From Blastopirellula sediminis (GTDB lineage Bacteria > Planctomycetota > Planctomycetia > Pirellulales > Pirellulaceae), in NCBI RefSeq assembly GCF_020966755.1, contig NZ_JAJKFT010000004.1, forward strand, positions 1,426,001 to 1,490,000: a stretch of 64,000 nucleotides of DNA, in the 5' to 3' direction. Below, in pieces: positions 26,405 through 35,171 of the stretch; position 1 is the stretch's first letter; each line of letters starts with the position of its first letter. The notes beneath the pieces are model-generated. The model searched no databases and was not told where the DNA came from. It saw nothing but the letters and a program-made list of their open reading frames with translations. Both the position numbers and the translations under genes were made by a program.

Positions 26405-26407
26405 AAA
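26368..26407. terminator. Strong intrinsic terminator
   Basis: An 11-bp perfect stem (26368-26378 with 26389-26399; AAAGCCCTTTG / CAAAGGGCTTT), a 10-base loop and then CTTAAAAAAA. A-rich flanks on both sides let it work in both directions. It overlaps the end of the recombinase relic and sits just downstream of the minus-strand tRNA fragment. Confidence 0.8.
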
Positions 26408-26452
<45 letters not shown>

Positions 26453-26880
26453 GCTGCCCTGAAAGCCCTGCCAAATTCACCTGAAACCGTGAACTGGTCG
26501 TAGTTTACGAAAACCGGATTGGTGACGCAAGTCATCGCAAATAATGGCGTTTTTTCTCGGGAAAATCGCGTATCCGGAATCGAAAGTGCGTATAAGTGCG
26601 TAGTCATACTCTCGCGTGCTCCGGCTTATCGAGGCGGCCGCTTGTGATCGACTAGTTCGGCCGCGGACGATGTCAGGGAGCTCTATTGGGTGTGTCGGCG
26701 AGAGGGCTTTTCGAGGCCACGAAGCTTCGTTCTAGCGTTGAGAACTGTGGTCAGGAAGTCCATTTACTGATCCGTTAGGCCAGGAAATTGGTGAAGCAAA
26801 TTCTGGCAAATTATTTGCCATTTTCTAAAATGAAGCAGTTGGAAAAATAGCACCGCCCAACGCGTAAAGGTAAAACGAAG
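26453..26880. other. Non-coding segment next to the attachment site
   Basis: About 430 bases without a credible gene. AAGTGCGTA occurs twice at a 10-base interval (26584-26592 and 26594-26602), with a third GCGTA at 26568. These could be integrase arm sites, but there are too few to be firm. The rest shows no structure I can name. A weak ribosome-binding site (AAAGG) at the right end serves the next gene. Confidence 0.4.
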
Positions 26881-27294
26881 ATGCTGTATGAATTTGACAA
26901 GGAGCAGCGACTCCGGATTCACGTTATCGAAAGAAGGCTGAGCGAGTTGTCAGGTGGGGATGTTGCTGCTGCTCGCACCTTGGCAGAATACGCAATTCAG
27001 TGCACTTCGAAGGTTCTTTTTAAATTCCGAATGGGTTCAATTTCAGGCGGCGATTTTTGCGTCGTCTACTCGAACCAAGGTCGTGACAACGATTGGCTGC
27101 GCGGAACCTTCAGGGATTGCATTTCAGCTGATTGCCAGATTCTTGCGGAAGTCGGTTGCAATTATGGTGAAAAAGTGATTCACATGCCGCAACTTGATGA
27201 TGTTGCCGCGACTTATTCATTTCTGTTTCTCCTGGTCGGTGATGGCTCTAGCCTAGAAGACGACTTGCGCGAACTCTGGGTTAGGGGGCATTAA
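26881..27294 (+). CDS. Hypothetical protein at the island edge
   Basis: The 137-residue protein has no recognised domain. The N-terminal third is helical and charged (EQRLRIHVIERRLSELSGGDVAAART); the rest looks mixed alpha/beta. There is no signal peptide or membrane segment. The composition is more AT-rich than the pilus genes. An AAAGG lies ten bases before the ATG. It is the first intact gene right of the tRNA fragment and is likely island cargo. Confidence 0.55.
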   Translation: MLYEFDKEQRLRIHVIERRLSELSGGDVAAARTLAEYAIQCTSKVLFKFRMGSISGGDFCVVYSNQGRDNDWLRGTFRDCISADCQILAEVGCNYGEKVIHMPQLDDVAATYSFLFLLVGDGSSLEDDLRELWVRGH

Positions 27295-27415
27295 AATTCT
27301 GAAGTCCCCTGGCAGGAAGATATGAGATTTCCTTGGATTCGCCGACGAGCAATTCGGCTCTTGGGGGCAATCGAAATGGATCGAAATTTCAGTGGAGTTG
27401 TCGTCGCATCGTCTC

Positions 27416-27916
27416 TCAAACGTCAACTTCCGCTTCCAATTCGCTGATACCAAGTTCGACCTTCAAATCCTCGACAGCGATTCGGAACGGGTCATAGATG
27501 GGAATCTCTTGCCCGACGATCTCGAACGTGACAACGAGAGTGTAGTTGGCGACGTTTTCAGGATCAGTACTCCAGCCTTTGTGACCTCGAACCGCTATAC
27601 AAAAGTCCTGTGGGAGCTGGTTGGACTTAATGATCGCCCAGTCCTTCTGGACCGTACCGATATTTCGACGAACCTTGGGGATCTGGCCATCGGACGAGCG
27701 GGCATGGATCATCCAGGGAAGGCTGACGCCTTCGCGAATGGCGTCTTCATCATGTTATGGCCACATCGCCCCCTGTTCCACGACCGGCAGCGATCGGTCA
27801 AGCGAGATCCATTCCTCAACCGGTTTCAGGCCTGCCCAGTATCTGGTGGTTTGTTGTAGTTGCGATTCTTCTTGTCGCAGCCTGGCACTGGGTTTCATCG
27901 TTCTTTCAATGACCTC
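27416..27916 (-). pseudogene. Degraded C-terminal fragment, possibly of an S8 subtilase-type protein
   Basis: A continuous minus-strand frame reads EVIERTMKPSARLR.. TTRYWAGLKPVEEW .. then an in-frame TAA at 27755-27757, then HDEDAIREGVSLPW .. VRRNIGTVQKDW .. LPQDFCIAVRGHKGW .. VTFEIVGQEIPIYDPFRIAVE. Both sides of the stop read like parts of one protein. There is no start or catalytic region. The C-terminal motifs resemble, from memory, the tail of island-borne S8 family proteases; that identity is tentative. It is probably the remnant of a lost cargo gene. Confidence 0.5.
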
Positions 27917-28158
27917 TTAGGGCACGCTTTCGATCTCACTAGTTGGCTTGTGACTTCGCTAAAAGATCAAAAGTGGTTTTTAGCTCTAAGGCGACGCTCT
28001 TGGCTTGTTGATGTGATACCTGATTGATCGGCATTCGACCGCGGCAAAGGGCTTATTCGCCGATTCTCTTTTCTGGTGAATGTGTAGGAAGATCACCACC
28101 GAAGCTCGGGCGATCGCCTATCCTCTAGGTACAGGAAACCTCAACCCGGTCGCACGGA

Positions 28159-28647
28159 ATGCATTTACTCCAATCCCAAACCTGTCTGGGGCCGAGTCCA
28201 ATGCTTACCGCATCTAAAAAGAAAGCTATTCAAGAGTCTCTCCAGCAACTGTCACTGGCCCAGTCGTCGGCCGTAACTCAGATCGAGGCGATCATTGCGA
28301 CGCTTCTGGCGACGTTAGATCTGGAACCCTCAGGAATTGCGCCCAGACCTTCAACGCCATTACCCAACGCAAACGCAGCCAGGTTCTCCGTTACTTGGGA
28401 CGGCAAGGAGTGCTCACTGGGGAACACACGCCTCTTCTGGCTGTTTCATCGACTGGCGTCGAGCGCCAACCAATACGTGACGCATGAAGAGCTGCTCGAA
28501 TCGGTTTGGCACGGTGAACGAAGCGAGTCGACGGTCCGAGGCGCGGTAAAGCGTCTCCGCGATCAGCTGGCCGCGGCTGGGATGATGGACCTAGCCAAAG
28601 CGGTCGATGGAACGGTCACGGGGTACTACGGTTTGATTTTTGTTTGA
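28159..28647 (+). CDS. Winged-helix (OmpR/PhoB-type) DNA-binding protein
   Basis: The protein has up to 162 residues; the start could also be the ATG at 28201. An N-terminal helical segment is followed by a C-terminal winged-helix domain (~75-160): FSVTWDGKECSLGN, LFWLFHRLASSANQYVTHEELLESVW, recognition helix region STVRGAVKRLRDQL and a terminal wing. This is the Trans_reg_C-like fold without a receiver domain. The gene lies directly upstream of four tandem 11-bp repeats and the serine recombinase, so it is likely the regulator of that recombinase, perhaps with itself. Confidence 0.75.
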   Translation: MHLLQSQTCLGPSPMLTASKKKAIQESLQQLSLAQSSAVTQIEAIIATLLATLDLEPSGIAPRPSTPLPNANAARFSVTWDGKECSLGNTRLFWLFHRLASSANQYVTHEELLESVWHGERSESTVRGAVKRLRDQLAAAGMMDLAKAVDGTVTGYYGLIFV

Positions 28648-28659
28648 AAAAATCCCCAA

Positions 28660-28703
28660 ATCAAACGCAGATCAAACGGGCATGAAACGGGGATCAAACG
28701 CCC
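28660..28703 (+). repeat. Four tandem 11-bp repeats (candidate operator)
   Basis: Four contiguous units of 11 bases: ATCAAACGCAG, ATCAAACGGGC, ATGAAACGGGG, ATCAAACGCCC. The core ATCAAACG recurs at exactly one helical turn. They lie 66-110 bases before the recombinase start and just after the winged-helix gene. PhoB/OmpR-type winged helices bind direct repeats of about 11 bases, so this is the natural operator of the neighbouring regulator (inference). Confidence 0.7.
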
Positions 28704-28769
28704 CTGGCGCATGATAGAGGTCAGACGTAGTTCTCGACTCTCTTTTTTCCGCACCAGGAGGTGAAGACG

Positions 28770-30344
28770 ATGGTCCCAGCTTCGATCGAACACGCATCAA
28801 ACTCGGATCAAAAGCCCAGCGAGAAGAAACGTGCTGCCCAGTACGTCCGCATGTCAACGGAGCACCAGCAGTACTCGACCCTCAATCAGGAAGACATTAT
28901 CCGTGAATATGCCGAGCGACGTGGGTTCGAGATCGTGCGAACCTACGCGGATGAAGGCAAGAGCGGGCTCAGCGTCGCCGGTCGCGACTCGTTACGCCGG
29001 CTGATTGCCGACGTCCAGGAGCTTCGCGCCGACTTCGACGTGATACTCGTCTATGACGTGAGCCGTTGGGGACGGTTCCAAGATGCCGACGAAAGCGCCT
29101 ACTACGAATACCTGTGCAAGCGGGCCGGCATTGAGGTCCACTACTGCGCCGAGCAGTTCGAGAACGATGGCGGACCTACCTCGACGATTATCAAGAGCGT
29201 TAAGCGAGCGATGGCCGGCGAATATAGTCGTGAGCTGTCATCAAAGGTCTTCAAGGGGCAGTGTCGGCTGATCGAACTTGGGTTCCGACAAGGGGGAGCG
29301 CCGGGGTTCGGCCTGAGGCGAATGCTGATCGATCAGGGCGGGCAGTCGAAATCCATCCTGAACCGTGGCGAATACAAAAGCTTGCAGACCGATCGCGTCA
29401 TCCTCGTCCCCGGGCCTCCTGACGAGGTGGTGGTGGTCCGGGAGATTTACGATCTCTTCGTCCGGAAGGGGAAACGAGAGGGTGAAATTGCGGGCCTGCT
29501 GAATAGCCGCGGGATTACTACCGATTACGGACGTCAGTGGAATCGTGGAACGGTCGCCCAGGTGCTGACAAACGAGAAGTACATCGGCAATAACGTCTAC
29601 AATCGTACGTCGTTCAAGTTGAAGCGAAAGCACGTCGTCAACTCGCCTGAGATGTGGGTCCGGGCGGATGGTGCCTTTGAGCCGATCGTTCCCCCTGATC
29701 TCTTTTTCACTGCCCAGGGGATCGCCCAAGAGCGAAATCGGCGATTTTCCGACGACGAGCTGATTGAGCGACTAAAGCTCTTGGCTAGTCGCCATCCGAC
29801 CCTTTCTGCGGCGATCATCGACTCGGCGGACGACATTCCGACTTCCTCGACCTTCCGTTCGCGATTTGGGAGCCTGATCCGGGCGTACCGCCTGGCTGGC
29901 TATACGCCGGAGCGAGACTATCGCTATCTCGAAATCAATCGCCATCTCCGGGAGCTGTACCCCGACCTTGTTGCCGACGTCGTCCAGCGATTGGATGCCG
30001 TGGGGGCGTCCGTCACGCGGGACGCGACATCGGATTTGTTGCTGATCAACGGCGAGTACAGCGCCTCGATGGTGTTGTCGCGATGCCGCCAGACGCCGGC
30101 CGGGGCGCTCCGCTGGTGGATTAAGTTTGACGAACGCATTGCTCCTGACATCACGATCTTGGTCCGCATGGACCCTGAAAACGAGGTGGCTACGGACTAC
30201 TACCTCTTCCCGCTAATGGATCTGGCTGAGCCGAAAGTCTTGCTTTGCGAGACCAACGGCGCGTTTCTGGATACCTACCAGTTCGACAATTTGGACTATT
30301 TTGCCCAACTTGCCGCACGCAGCCGAATTGAGGTGGCCGCATGA
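28770..30344 (+). CDS. Large serine recombinase
   Basis: The 524-residue protein starts at the ATG at 28770, with the strong Shine-Dalgarno AGGAGGTG at 28756-28763; the GTG inside that motif at 28761 is rejected. A resolvase catalytic domain (~20-165) carries the nucleophile in YVRMSTEHQQ (Ser about 29), then YADEGKSG, VYDVSRWGRF. A recombinase domain follows (GGAPGFGLRRM, EIAGLLNSRGI, GTVAQVLTNEKYIGNNVYNR), and then a long C-terminal region. It would catalyse integration or excision of the element or a nested one. The ATG of a broken RepB-like gene overlaps its stop. Confidence 0.9.
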   Translation: MVPASIEHASNSDQKPSEKKRAAQYVRMSTEHQQYSTLNQEDIIREYAERRGFEIVRTYADEGKSGLSVAGRDSLRRLIADVQELRADFDVILVYDVSRWGRFQDADESAYYEYLCKRAGIEVHYCAEQFENDGGPTSTIIKSVKRAMAGEYSRELSSKVFKGQCRLIELGFRQGGAPGFGLRRMLIDQGGQSKSILNRGEYKSLQTDRVILVPGPPDEVVVVREIYDLFVRKGKREGEIAGLLNSRGITTDYGRQWNRGTVAQVLTNEKYIGNNVYNRTSFKLKRKHVVNSPEMWVRADGAFEPIVPPDLFFTAQGIAQERNRRFSDDELIERLKLLASRHPTLSAAIIDSADDIPTSSTFRSRFGSLIRAYRLAGYTPERDYRYLEINRHLRELYPDLVADVVQRLDAVGASVTRDATSDLLLINGEYSASMVLSRCRQTPAGALRWWIKFDERIAPDITILVRMDPENEVATDYYLFPLMDLAEPKVLLCETNGAFLDTYQFDNLDYFAQLAARSRIEVAA

Positions 30345-30492
30345 AAGAACGTCGCGATTCCCATATCTGAAGTCGCTTTTGGACAACGCTCGGCTCGTTC
30401 GGTACCTGGCTGGCAATTATGCCGAACTGTTGACGGAATTCCAGCGGACGGTGGAATCTAGAACCGTGGCGGATTTGCCACTAGGAGGATGA
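30341..30492 (+). pseudogene. Remnant of a RepB/ParB-like partition gene
   Basis: The ATG at 30341 overlaps the recombinase stop (ATGA) but its frame ends after nine codons. In another frame, from about 30355, the sequence reads PYLKSLLDNARLVRYLAG.. ELLTEFQRTVE and stops at 30492, like the C-terminal end of RepB-type partition proteins often found beside such recombinases. I infer an internal deletion with frameshift that left only the two ends. Confidence 0.45.
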
Positions 30493-30673
30493 GTTGCTAT
30501 TGAAGTGCTGAGTCGTGAATGATCAGCGCCGCTATCCGTTAAGCCGTCGAGCAGTTGCAGCCGCCCCACGGCGTCGAGCGAGCAGCTCCCCGCCGTCCGT
30601 TTGCCCCTGGATGCAGGTGATTAGAGAGCTTGCAACGTCTGTAAAAAAATGGAGAGCAGGATAAATCGCTGTC

Positions 30674-32302
30674 CTACCCGCCAAATTTTTCCGCTAAGGC
30701 AGTCGTAGGATCGGATTTCGTTTCAACCAAGCCTAAGAACTCGTCGAATCTGTTCAGCCTGGACTCAACGACCTTCGAAATCTTTTCTGAGATCGATTCC
30801 GCTTCTTCCGTGCGAAGTTGACGCGTACGAAAATAGATCGTCTTGTCGAGGCTACCGGTCAACTTGATTTCCGAGGAATCGTACCTTCTAAATATCTCCT
30901 CAGAAACGGCTTGGGGATCAAGTCCGAGCTTTCTTATCGCTCGCGCAATACTTCCAGTTCTCGTGGCACTGCTTAGAGAACGAAGGAAATTTCTCGCGTC
31001 TTCGCTGACGGCGCTAAGTGGTTTGAGCCAGGCCGGCCCCCTGGCTAACACCTTAATCGCTCCGAGGTGAACAAAGGCGTAGAACAAGGCATATTCATCT
31101 TCCTTTCCCTGAAACTCAGTCCAAGGATTAATCGACTTTAGATCGCTACTCACCGAATCGAACAAGCTATTCCAAACTTCTTCGATTTGCGTTGGTTCCC
31201 TGAGTGCCGATTCGATCATTTCCCTCTGTATTCGGCCATTTGAATTGCAGTAGAGCAATCTGCCAAAAGCGGGCTTCTGATCTCGACCCGCTCGACCGAC
31301 TTCCTGGTAGTACTGCTCAATTGACTCGGGCAGCAAATAGTGGACTACACCGCGAATGTCTGGTATGTCAACGCCCATTCCAAATGCACCTGTAGCGAAT
31401 ACGACATCGATTTCACCAGTTTGGAATGCGGATATAGTTTCATCTTTCTCCCTCAGCGACAGGGCTGCATCAAATGGCTTACAGCGGTGCCCGAGTTGCT
31501 CGAAGTATGCCGATAACGCTCGAGTTCCATTCGCCTTACTTTTGATACGGTGGGCGTATACTATAACCTTTTCTCCGCGATGCTCTTCGAGCAACACCTC
31601 GAGCGCGTCATGCTTTTCTTTGCTGTCCTTAAAGGTCGTAAACGACAGGTCAAGATTTGTGCGAAGCATGTTCTCACTACGCACAATGGCAGTTCGATTC
31701 AGTCGAAAGTCGTTTAGGATCTCGCCTTGACTTGTTTCATCAAGTGTCGCAGTTAGGCATAACACTGTCGGCCACGCGTCGCGACCAAAACTGCGGTCGA
31801 ACACACCTGGAAGGCATTTATAGGGAGGTCGGAAATCATGTCCCCATTGGCTAATGCAGTGCGATTCGTCAATTGCGAGCAGGGAAATTCGACTCCGATG
31901 CTTGGATAGCAGGTATTCTATATACCCATCAGTCTCCATTCGTTCAGGCGACACGAAAAGGAAACCGGCCCCACTGTCCCATCGAAACTTTTTCAATTGG
32001 TCCTGAGCCTGTCTCGCATCAGTTGCGCCACCAAGGGAAAGGACGTTCGCCCCCGACTGAATTAAGTTAGCGGCCTGCTGCTGCATTAAGGCGATTAAAG
32101 GGGAAATGACTACGCCGACTTTGCCAGATGCCAATACTGGCAATTGATACGCAAGCGATTTCCCCATGCCAGTGGGCATGAGCAGGAGTGTTGACTCGCC
32201 TTTCCACAGGCGATCAATGGCTTCCCTCTGGCAATCTCGAAAGCCAGCGATGTCGGGATAGAAATGCCTGAGAGCGTTTTCTGGAGCAACGTTGCTTATC
32301 AT
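30674..32302 (-). CDS. RecQ-like DEAD/DEAH helicase
   Basis: The 542-residue SF2 helicase has RecQ motifs: GFRDCQREAIDRLW (motif 0), PTGMGKS (about 41), DESHCISQWGHDFRPPY (about 142), SATL-equivalent LCLTATLD, ATGAFGMGVDIPDI and QEVGRAGRDQKP. The C-terminal ~150 residues lack the Cys-rich zinc site and HRDC of housekeeping RecQ. Its ATG overlaps the stop of the preceding gene by four bases. It closes a three-gene operon with an unknown protein and a NERD helicase next to the BREX locus, which suggests a defence role. Confidence 0.88.
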   Translation of the reverse strand: MISNVAPENALRHFYPDIAGFRDCQREAIDRLWKGESTLLLMPTGMGKSLAYQLPVLASGKVGVVISPLIALMQQQAANLIQSGANVLSLGGATDARQAQDQLKKFRWDSGAGFLFVSPERMETDGYIEYLLSKHRSRISLLAIDESHCISQWGHDFRPPYKCLPGVFDRSFGRDAWPTVLCLTATLDETSQGEILNDFRLNRTAIVRSENMLRTNLDLSFTTFKDSKEKHDALEVLLEEHRGEKVIVYAHRIKSKANGTRALSAYFEQLGHRCKPFDAALSLREKDETISAFQTGEIDVVFATGAFGMGVDIPDIRGVVHYLLPESIEQYYQEVGRAGRDQKPAFGRLLYCNSNGRIQREMIESALREPTQIEEVWNSLFDSVSSDLKSINPWTEFQGKEDEYALFYAFVHLGAIKVLARGPAWLKPLSAVSEDARNFLRSLSSATRTGSIARAIRKLGLDPQAVSEEIFRRYDSSEIKLTGSLDKTIYFRTRQLRTEEAESISEKISKVVESRLNRFDEFLGLVETKSDPTTALAEKFGG

Positions 32303-33282
32303 GCTGGTATCCCGAAACTGTCGTGAGCACGCATCGTCTTCATGTCATCAAGATGCTCAGCACAGACGGCTTCCAAAAAGCGTTCTACGTAGACATAGCG
32401 GCGCTGATCATCTACGCCAAATCCCTGCTCAGCTGCTTTGGAGGATATCCATCGGTAGATGCGAAGTAGATAGAGCGAAAACACGTCGTACGGATACCAA
32501 TAGTTCTGGTCCATCACGAAGCTCCCGTTCGCCGCTTTAGTCTCGTCGTTGATCATCAAGAATTCGGAAGAATCGCTGATCATCCCAAACGACTTCCTGC
32601 CGGAGAGGAAATAGAGCCCGAATAAGGCGAATCGCCCAAGCTGGGGCATTCTTTGGGGGTCCTTGTGAAACAGTACGATCGTCTTGATGCCCATTCCAAT
32701 GACTCCCGGGATATTCAGATTCTCGTCATCATTGATTGGAGCCAATTGGAATTCGGCTGGTGCGTTGTAACTCTTGTAGGCGACAACCGAGTGGTTCGCG
32801 GACCACTCGTCATAGAAATCCAGGACGTTTGTGAACACCGCGAGCAAGTCCGCTGGACGAGCCAGCCGAAATTTCTTCTGCCACTCCTTAAGCTCCTTGT
32901 TTGATTGGCGTAAGGTTCTGGCAATCACGGGTAGCTCGCGGGTCATCAAATGCTTGAACGCATTTGGATCTTCTTCGTATTCCTCGATTGCTCCTTCGTC
33001 GAAGAACTCTCGATACTTTGCAGCTTCACTTTCAAACTCTTCTACAGCGACGTCAAAAGCACTCACAAGCAAAACGCCGTCAGCTTGTGTGCTCGGTTCT
33101 TGCTGAACTCTGGCACCTAGGATCTCAATGACGTCACTAGCAGGCGGTCGGAGGCGATCGAGAAACTTCTGCCAATACACCGGAAGTCCAGTTGCAATTT
33201 CGTTCCACACGTCTTCAATGTGTCTCAAATCCCTGGCGAGTTCGAATTCGGCGTTATCAGTTCGCGCAATCGATCGAAACAT
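32299..33282 (-). CDS. Unknown protein of the helicase trio
   Basis: The 327-residue protein has no domain I recognise. It is mostly helical, with an acidic stretch (EEFESEAAKYREFFDEGAIEEYEED, split here only for description), and no signal peptide, membrane segment or Walker motif. The gene starts directly at the stop of the NERD helicase gene and its own stop overlaps the RecQ start, so the three are translationally coupled. It may be the specificity or adaptor subunit of the helicase pair. Composition is AT-richer than the BREX genes. Confidence 0.7.
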   Translation of the reverse strand: MFRSIARTDNAEFELARDLRHIEDVWNEIATGLPVYWQKFLDRLRPPASDVIEILGARVQQEPSTQADGVLLVSAFDVAVEEFESEAAKYREFFDEGAIEEYEEDPNAFKHLMTRELPVIARTLRQSNKELKEWQKKFRLARPADLLAVFTNVLDFYDEWSANHSVVAYKSYNAPAEFQLAPINDDENLNIPGVIGMGIKTIVLFHKDPQRMPQLGRFALFGLYFLSGRKSFGMISDSSEFLMINDETKAANGSFVMDQNYWYPYDVFSLYLLRIYRWISSKAAEQGFGVDDQRRYVYVERFLEAVCAEHLDDMKTMRAHDSFGIPA

Positions 33283-34980
33283 TTAGGACTCTCCTATCTT
33301 GACGCTTAATAGTCTCGAAATTGTCTTCCAGTGGGTGCGACGCTTTTCCGACTTGCCGAATACCTCAATCGCTGGCTTTAGGTTCGCCTCATTCGTCGTT
33401 GTGATGATATGGACGGCGAGTCGCGCCCTCGAACATGCGATATATAACAGTTTCCGCCAGTCTGTATCATCGGCCTGTTCGAAGTCGACGTCGACAACGA
33501 ACACGTGCATTGCTTCCAATCCTTTGAAGCGGCGCGTCGTATTAAAAGTTATACGCCCCGGTTCGGGAGTTTCGGCTGTTTTCGCTCGGAATACAGAATC
33601 GCGAAAGCCGCTATTCTCAATAGTCTTTAGCGACAAAATGGCAATCTCGTTTGCGGGAACCGCATCCTGATCGAGCAACGTATTTACAAGTCGATTCAAT
33701 AACGACCTTGCCGCCTCGATCGTCGGCACCGGATAAATTGTAGGTTTAGGGCCATCGAGCCCTTGGCTTTCCCCGACTTTTATTCCGGCCGACTTGTATG
33801 CCAATTTGCAGACTTGGTCGCTGTTTCGACAGTTCTTGGTAAGCGTTAGTCGACATGGAATATCATTTAGCCACGCCGCGTCGCGATCGTTTTGTACTGC
33901 CTGAAATGGATCGTAGAACACGTAGAATGCACCGCGTAATTGAAAATGCAGCCTCAGCATGTCTAGCCAGTCCGTCACAAAGTCCTGGGCTTCATCAATG
34001 ACAAGATGGGTGTAAGGCATTGCAACGCCGTCACAGAGATATTCGAGAAGTCGCTGAACACACGAGTCCAAGTCTCCGTGTGGCCCAACGATTTCCCGCG
34101 CAAAACCATGAAAGCTACGATAAGATACGTTCGCTTGACGGTGAGTCTCTTGGAGGTGTTTGCTTAGGGCCGAATTGAAACAAAGAAAGAGAACGGGTTC
34201 GTGGGGGGTCGCTAGGCGTCGTGCCTTTTCAATAGCAAGCAATGTCTTTCCTGTTCCAGCAGGCCCAACTATTGCGGCCTCCATTTGCTGATCCAAATAC
34301 CCTATTACCCTGGCTTGCTCTTGAGTTAACCGGACCATTTCATCGAGCCACTCTTCTGTCGTCTTGCGGACAGAATGAACAAGCGAAAAGGTCGGACAGA
34401 GCGTTCTTCGAAGGTCAATTGTTCGGTCCCCGGGAGGCCTTGAATTCCGCACACTGTTCTTCCAAAAACTGAACGCTTTTAAGATCGCATTTTCCGGATT
34501 GGACAAATGTGTCGAATCCAGGGTCGTTTCGTCCGGGTAGCTCATTGGCAAATGAGTACGATCGACGATGAGTTGATCAGGGAACCACACTGCATGACAG
34601 ACGAGAGTCGCATCCGATCCAGCAAAACGAGTTTTTAGCTCTTCGAGAATTCGGAATTTGGTTCGGTTTGCTTGTTCCTCTGGCCAGATTTTTTCTTCGT
34701 GGCCGCTTTTTCTGTTCTTCTGATACCATTGCCCGTCTTCGCAGCGGATTTCGCCTCCCTTTACTTCAACAACAAGTATGCCGAATTGCGGATGAATGAC
34801 GACGAAGTCGCCTTCACCTTGGGGCCGGTTTATATTCGGGTTCCAGCTGCCAGCATGAATCCATCGAAGCGAGTGCAATACGACGATTTCATCTGGTAGC
34901 GATCGCAGGGCACGAAAGACACGTTCCTCTCCTTGACTTCCATGGAAGTCGTTGGGAATCGGAGGAATCATTTGAGCCAT
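33283..34980 (-). CDS. NERD-domain SF1 (UvrD-like) helicase
   Basis: The 565-residue protein has an N-terminal NERD nuclease-related domain (~12-135: GSQGEERVFRALRSL, EGDFVVIHPQFGILVVEVKGG, with Glu-Val-Lys) and an SF1A helicase core: Q-motif LTQEQARVIGYLD, Walker A GPAGTGKT (about 237), DEAQD (about 327), FKGLEAMHV and ACSRARLAVHI. The nuclease-like core residues (D..EVK) are present. It is the first gene of the trio, with about 190 bases to the BREX helicase gene upstream. NERD-helicase proteins occur in several anti-phage contexts. Confidence 0.85.
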   Translation of the reverse strand: MAQMIPPIPNDFHGSQGEERVFRALRSLPDEIVVLHSLRWIHAGSWNPNINRPQGEGDFVVIHPQFGILVVEVKGGEIRCEDGQWYQKNRKSGHEEKIWPEEQANRTKFRILEELKTRFAGSDATLVCHAVWFPDQLIVDRTHLPMSYPDETTLDSTHLSNPENAILKAFSFWKNSVRNSRPPGDRTIDLRRTLCPTFSLVHSVRKTTEEWLDEMVRLTQEQARVIGYLDQQMEAAIVGPAGTGKTLLAIEKARRLATPHEPVLFLCFNSALSKHLQETHRQANVSYRSFHGFAREIVGPHGDLDSCVQRLLEYLCDGVAMPYTHLVIDEAQDFVTDWLDMLRLHFQLRGAFYVFYDPFQAVQNDRDAAWLNDIPCRLTLTKNCRNSDQVCKLAYKSAGIKVGESQGLDGPKPTIYPVPTIEAARSLLNRLVNTLLDQDAVPANEIAILSLKTIENSGFRDSVFRAKTAETPEPGRITFNTTRRFKGLEAMHVFVVDVDFEQADDTDWRKLLYIACSRARLAVHIITTTNEANLKPAIEVFGKSEKRRTHWKTISRLLSVKIGES

Positions 34981-35171
34981 TGTTCACAGCACCTTTCGTT
35001 TTCACGGTGATTCTCTGATGATCTATTGCTGCCGATGTGTGTGCTGACGGTTGTGTATATAAATGAGTTGGATTGTGCTCCCGAGAATTCGAATCTTGTG
35101 CAAAGCACGTCATCAGGTAAGTGGTCCAGAATCTGTATTCGGTCTATTGTCGCGGTGAATATCGCGTAAAG

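Noticed and set aside
28761-28769. GTG start for the serine recombinase
   Set aside because: That GTG is part of the AGGAGGTG Shine-Dalgarno serving the ATG at 28770.
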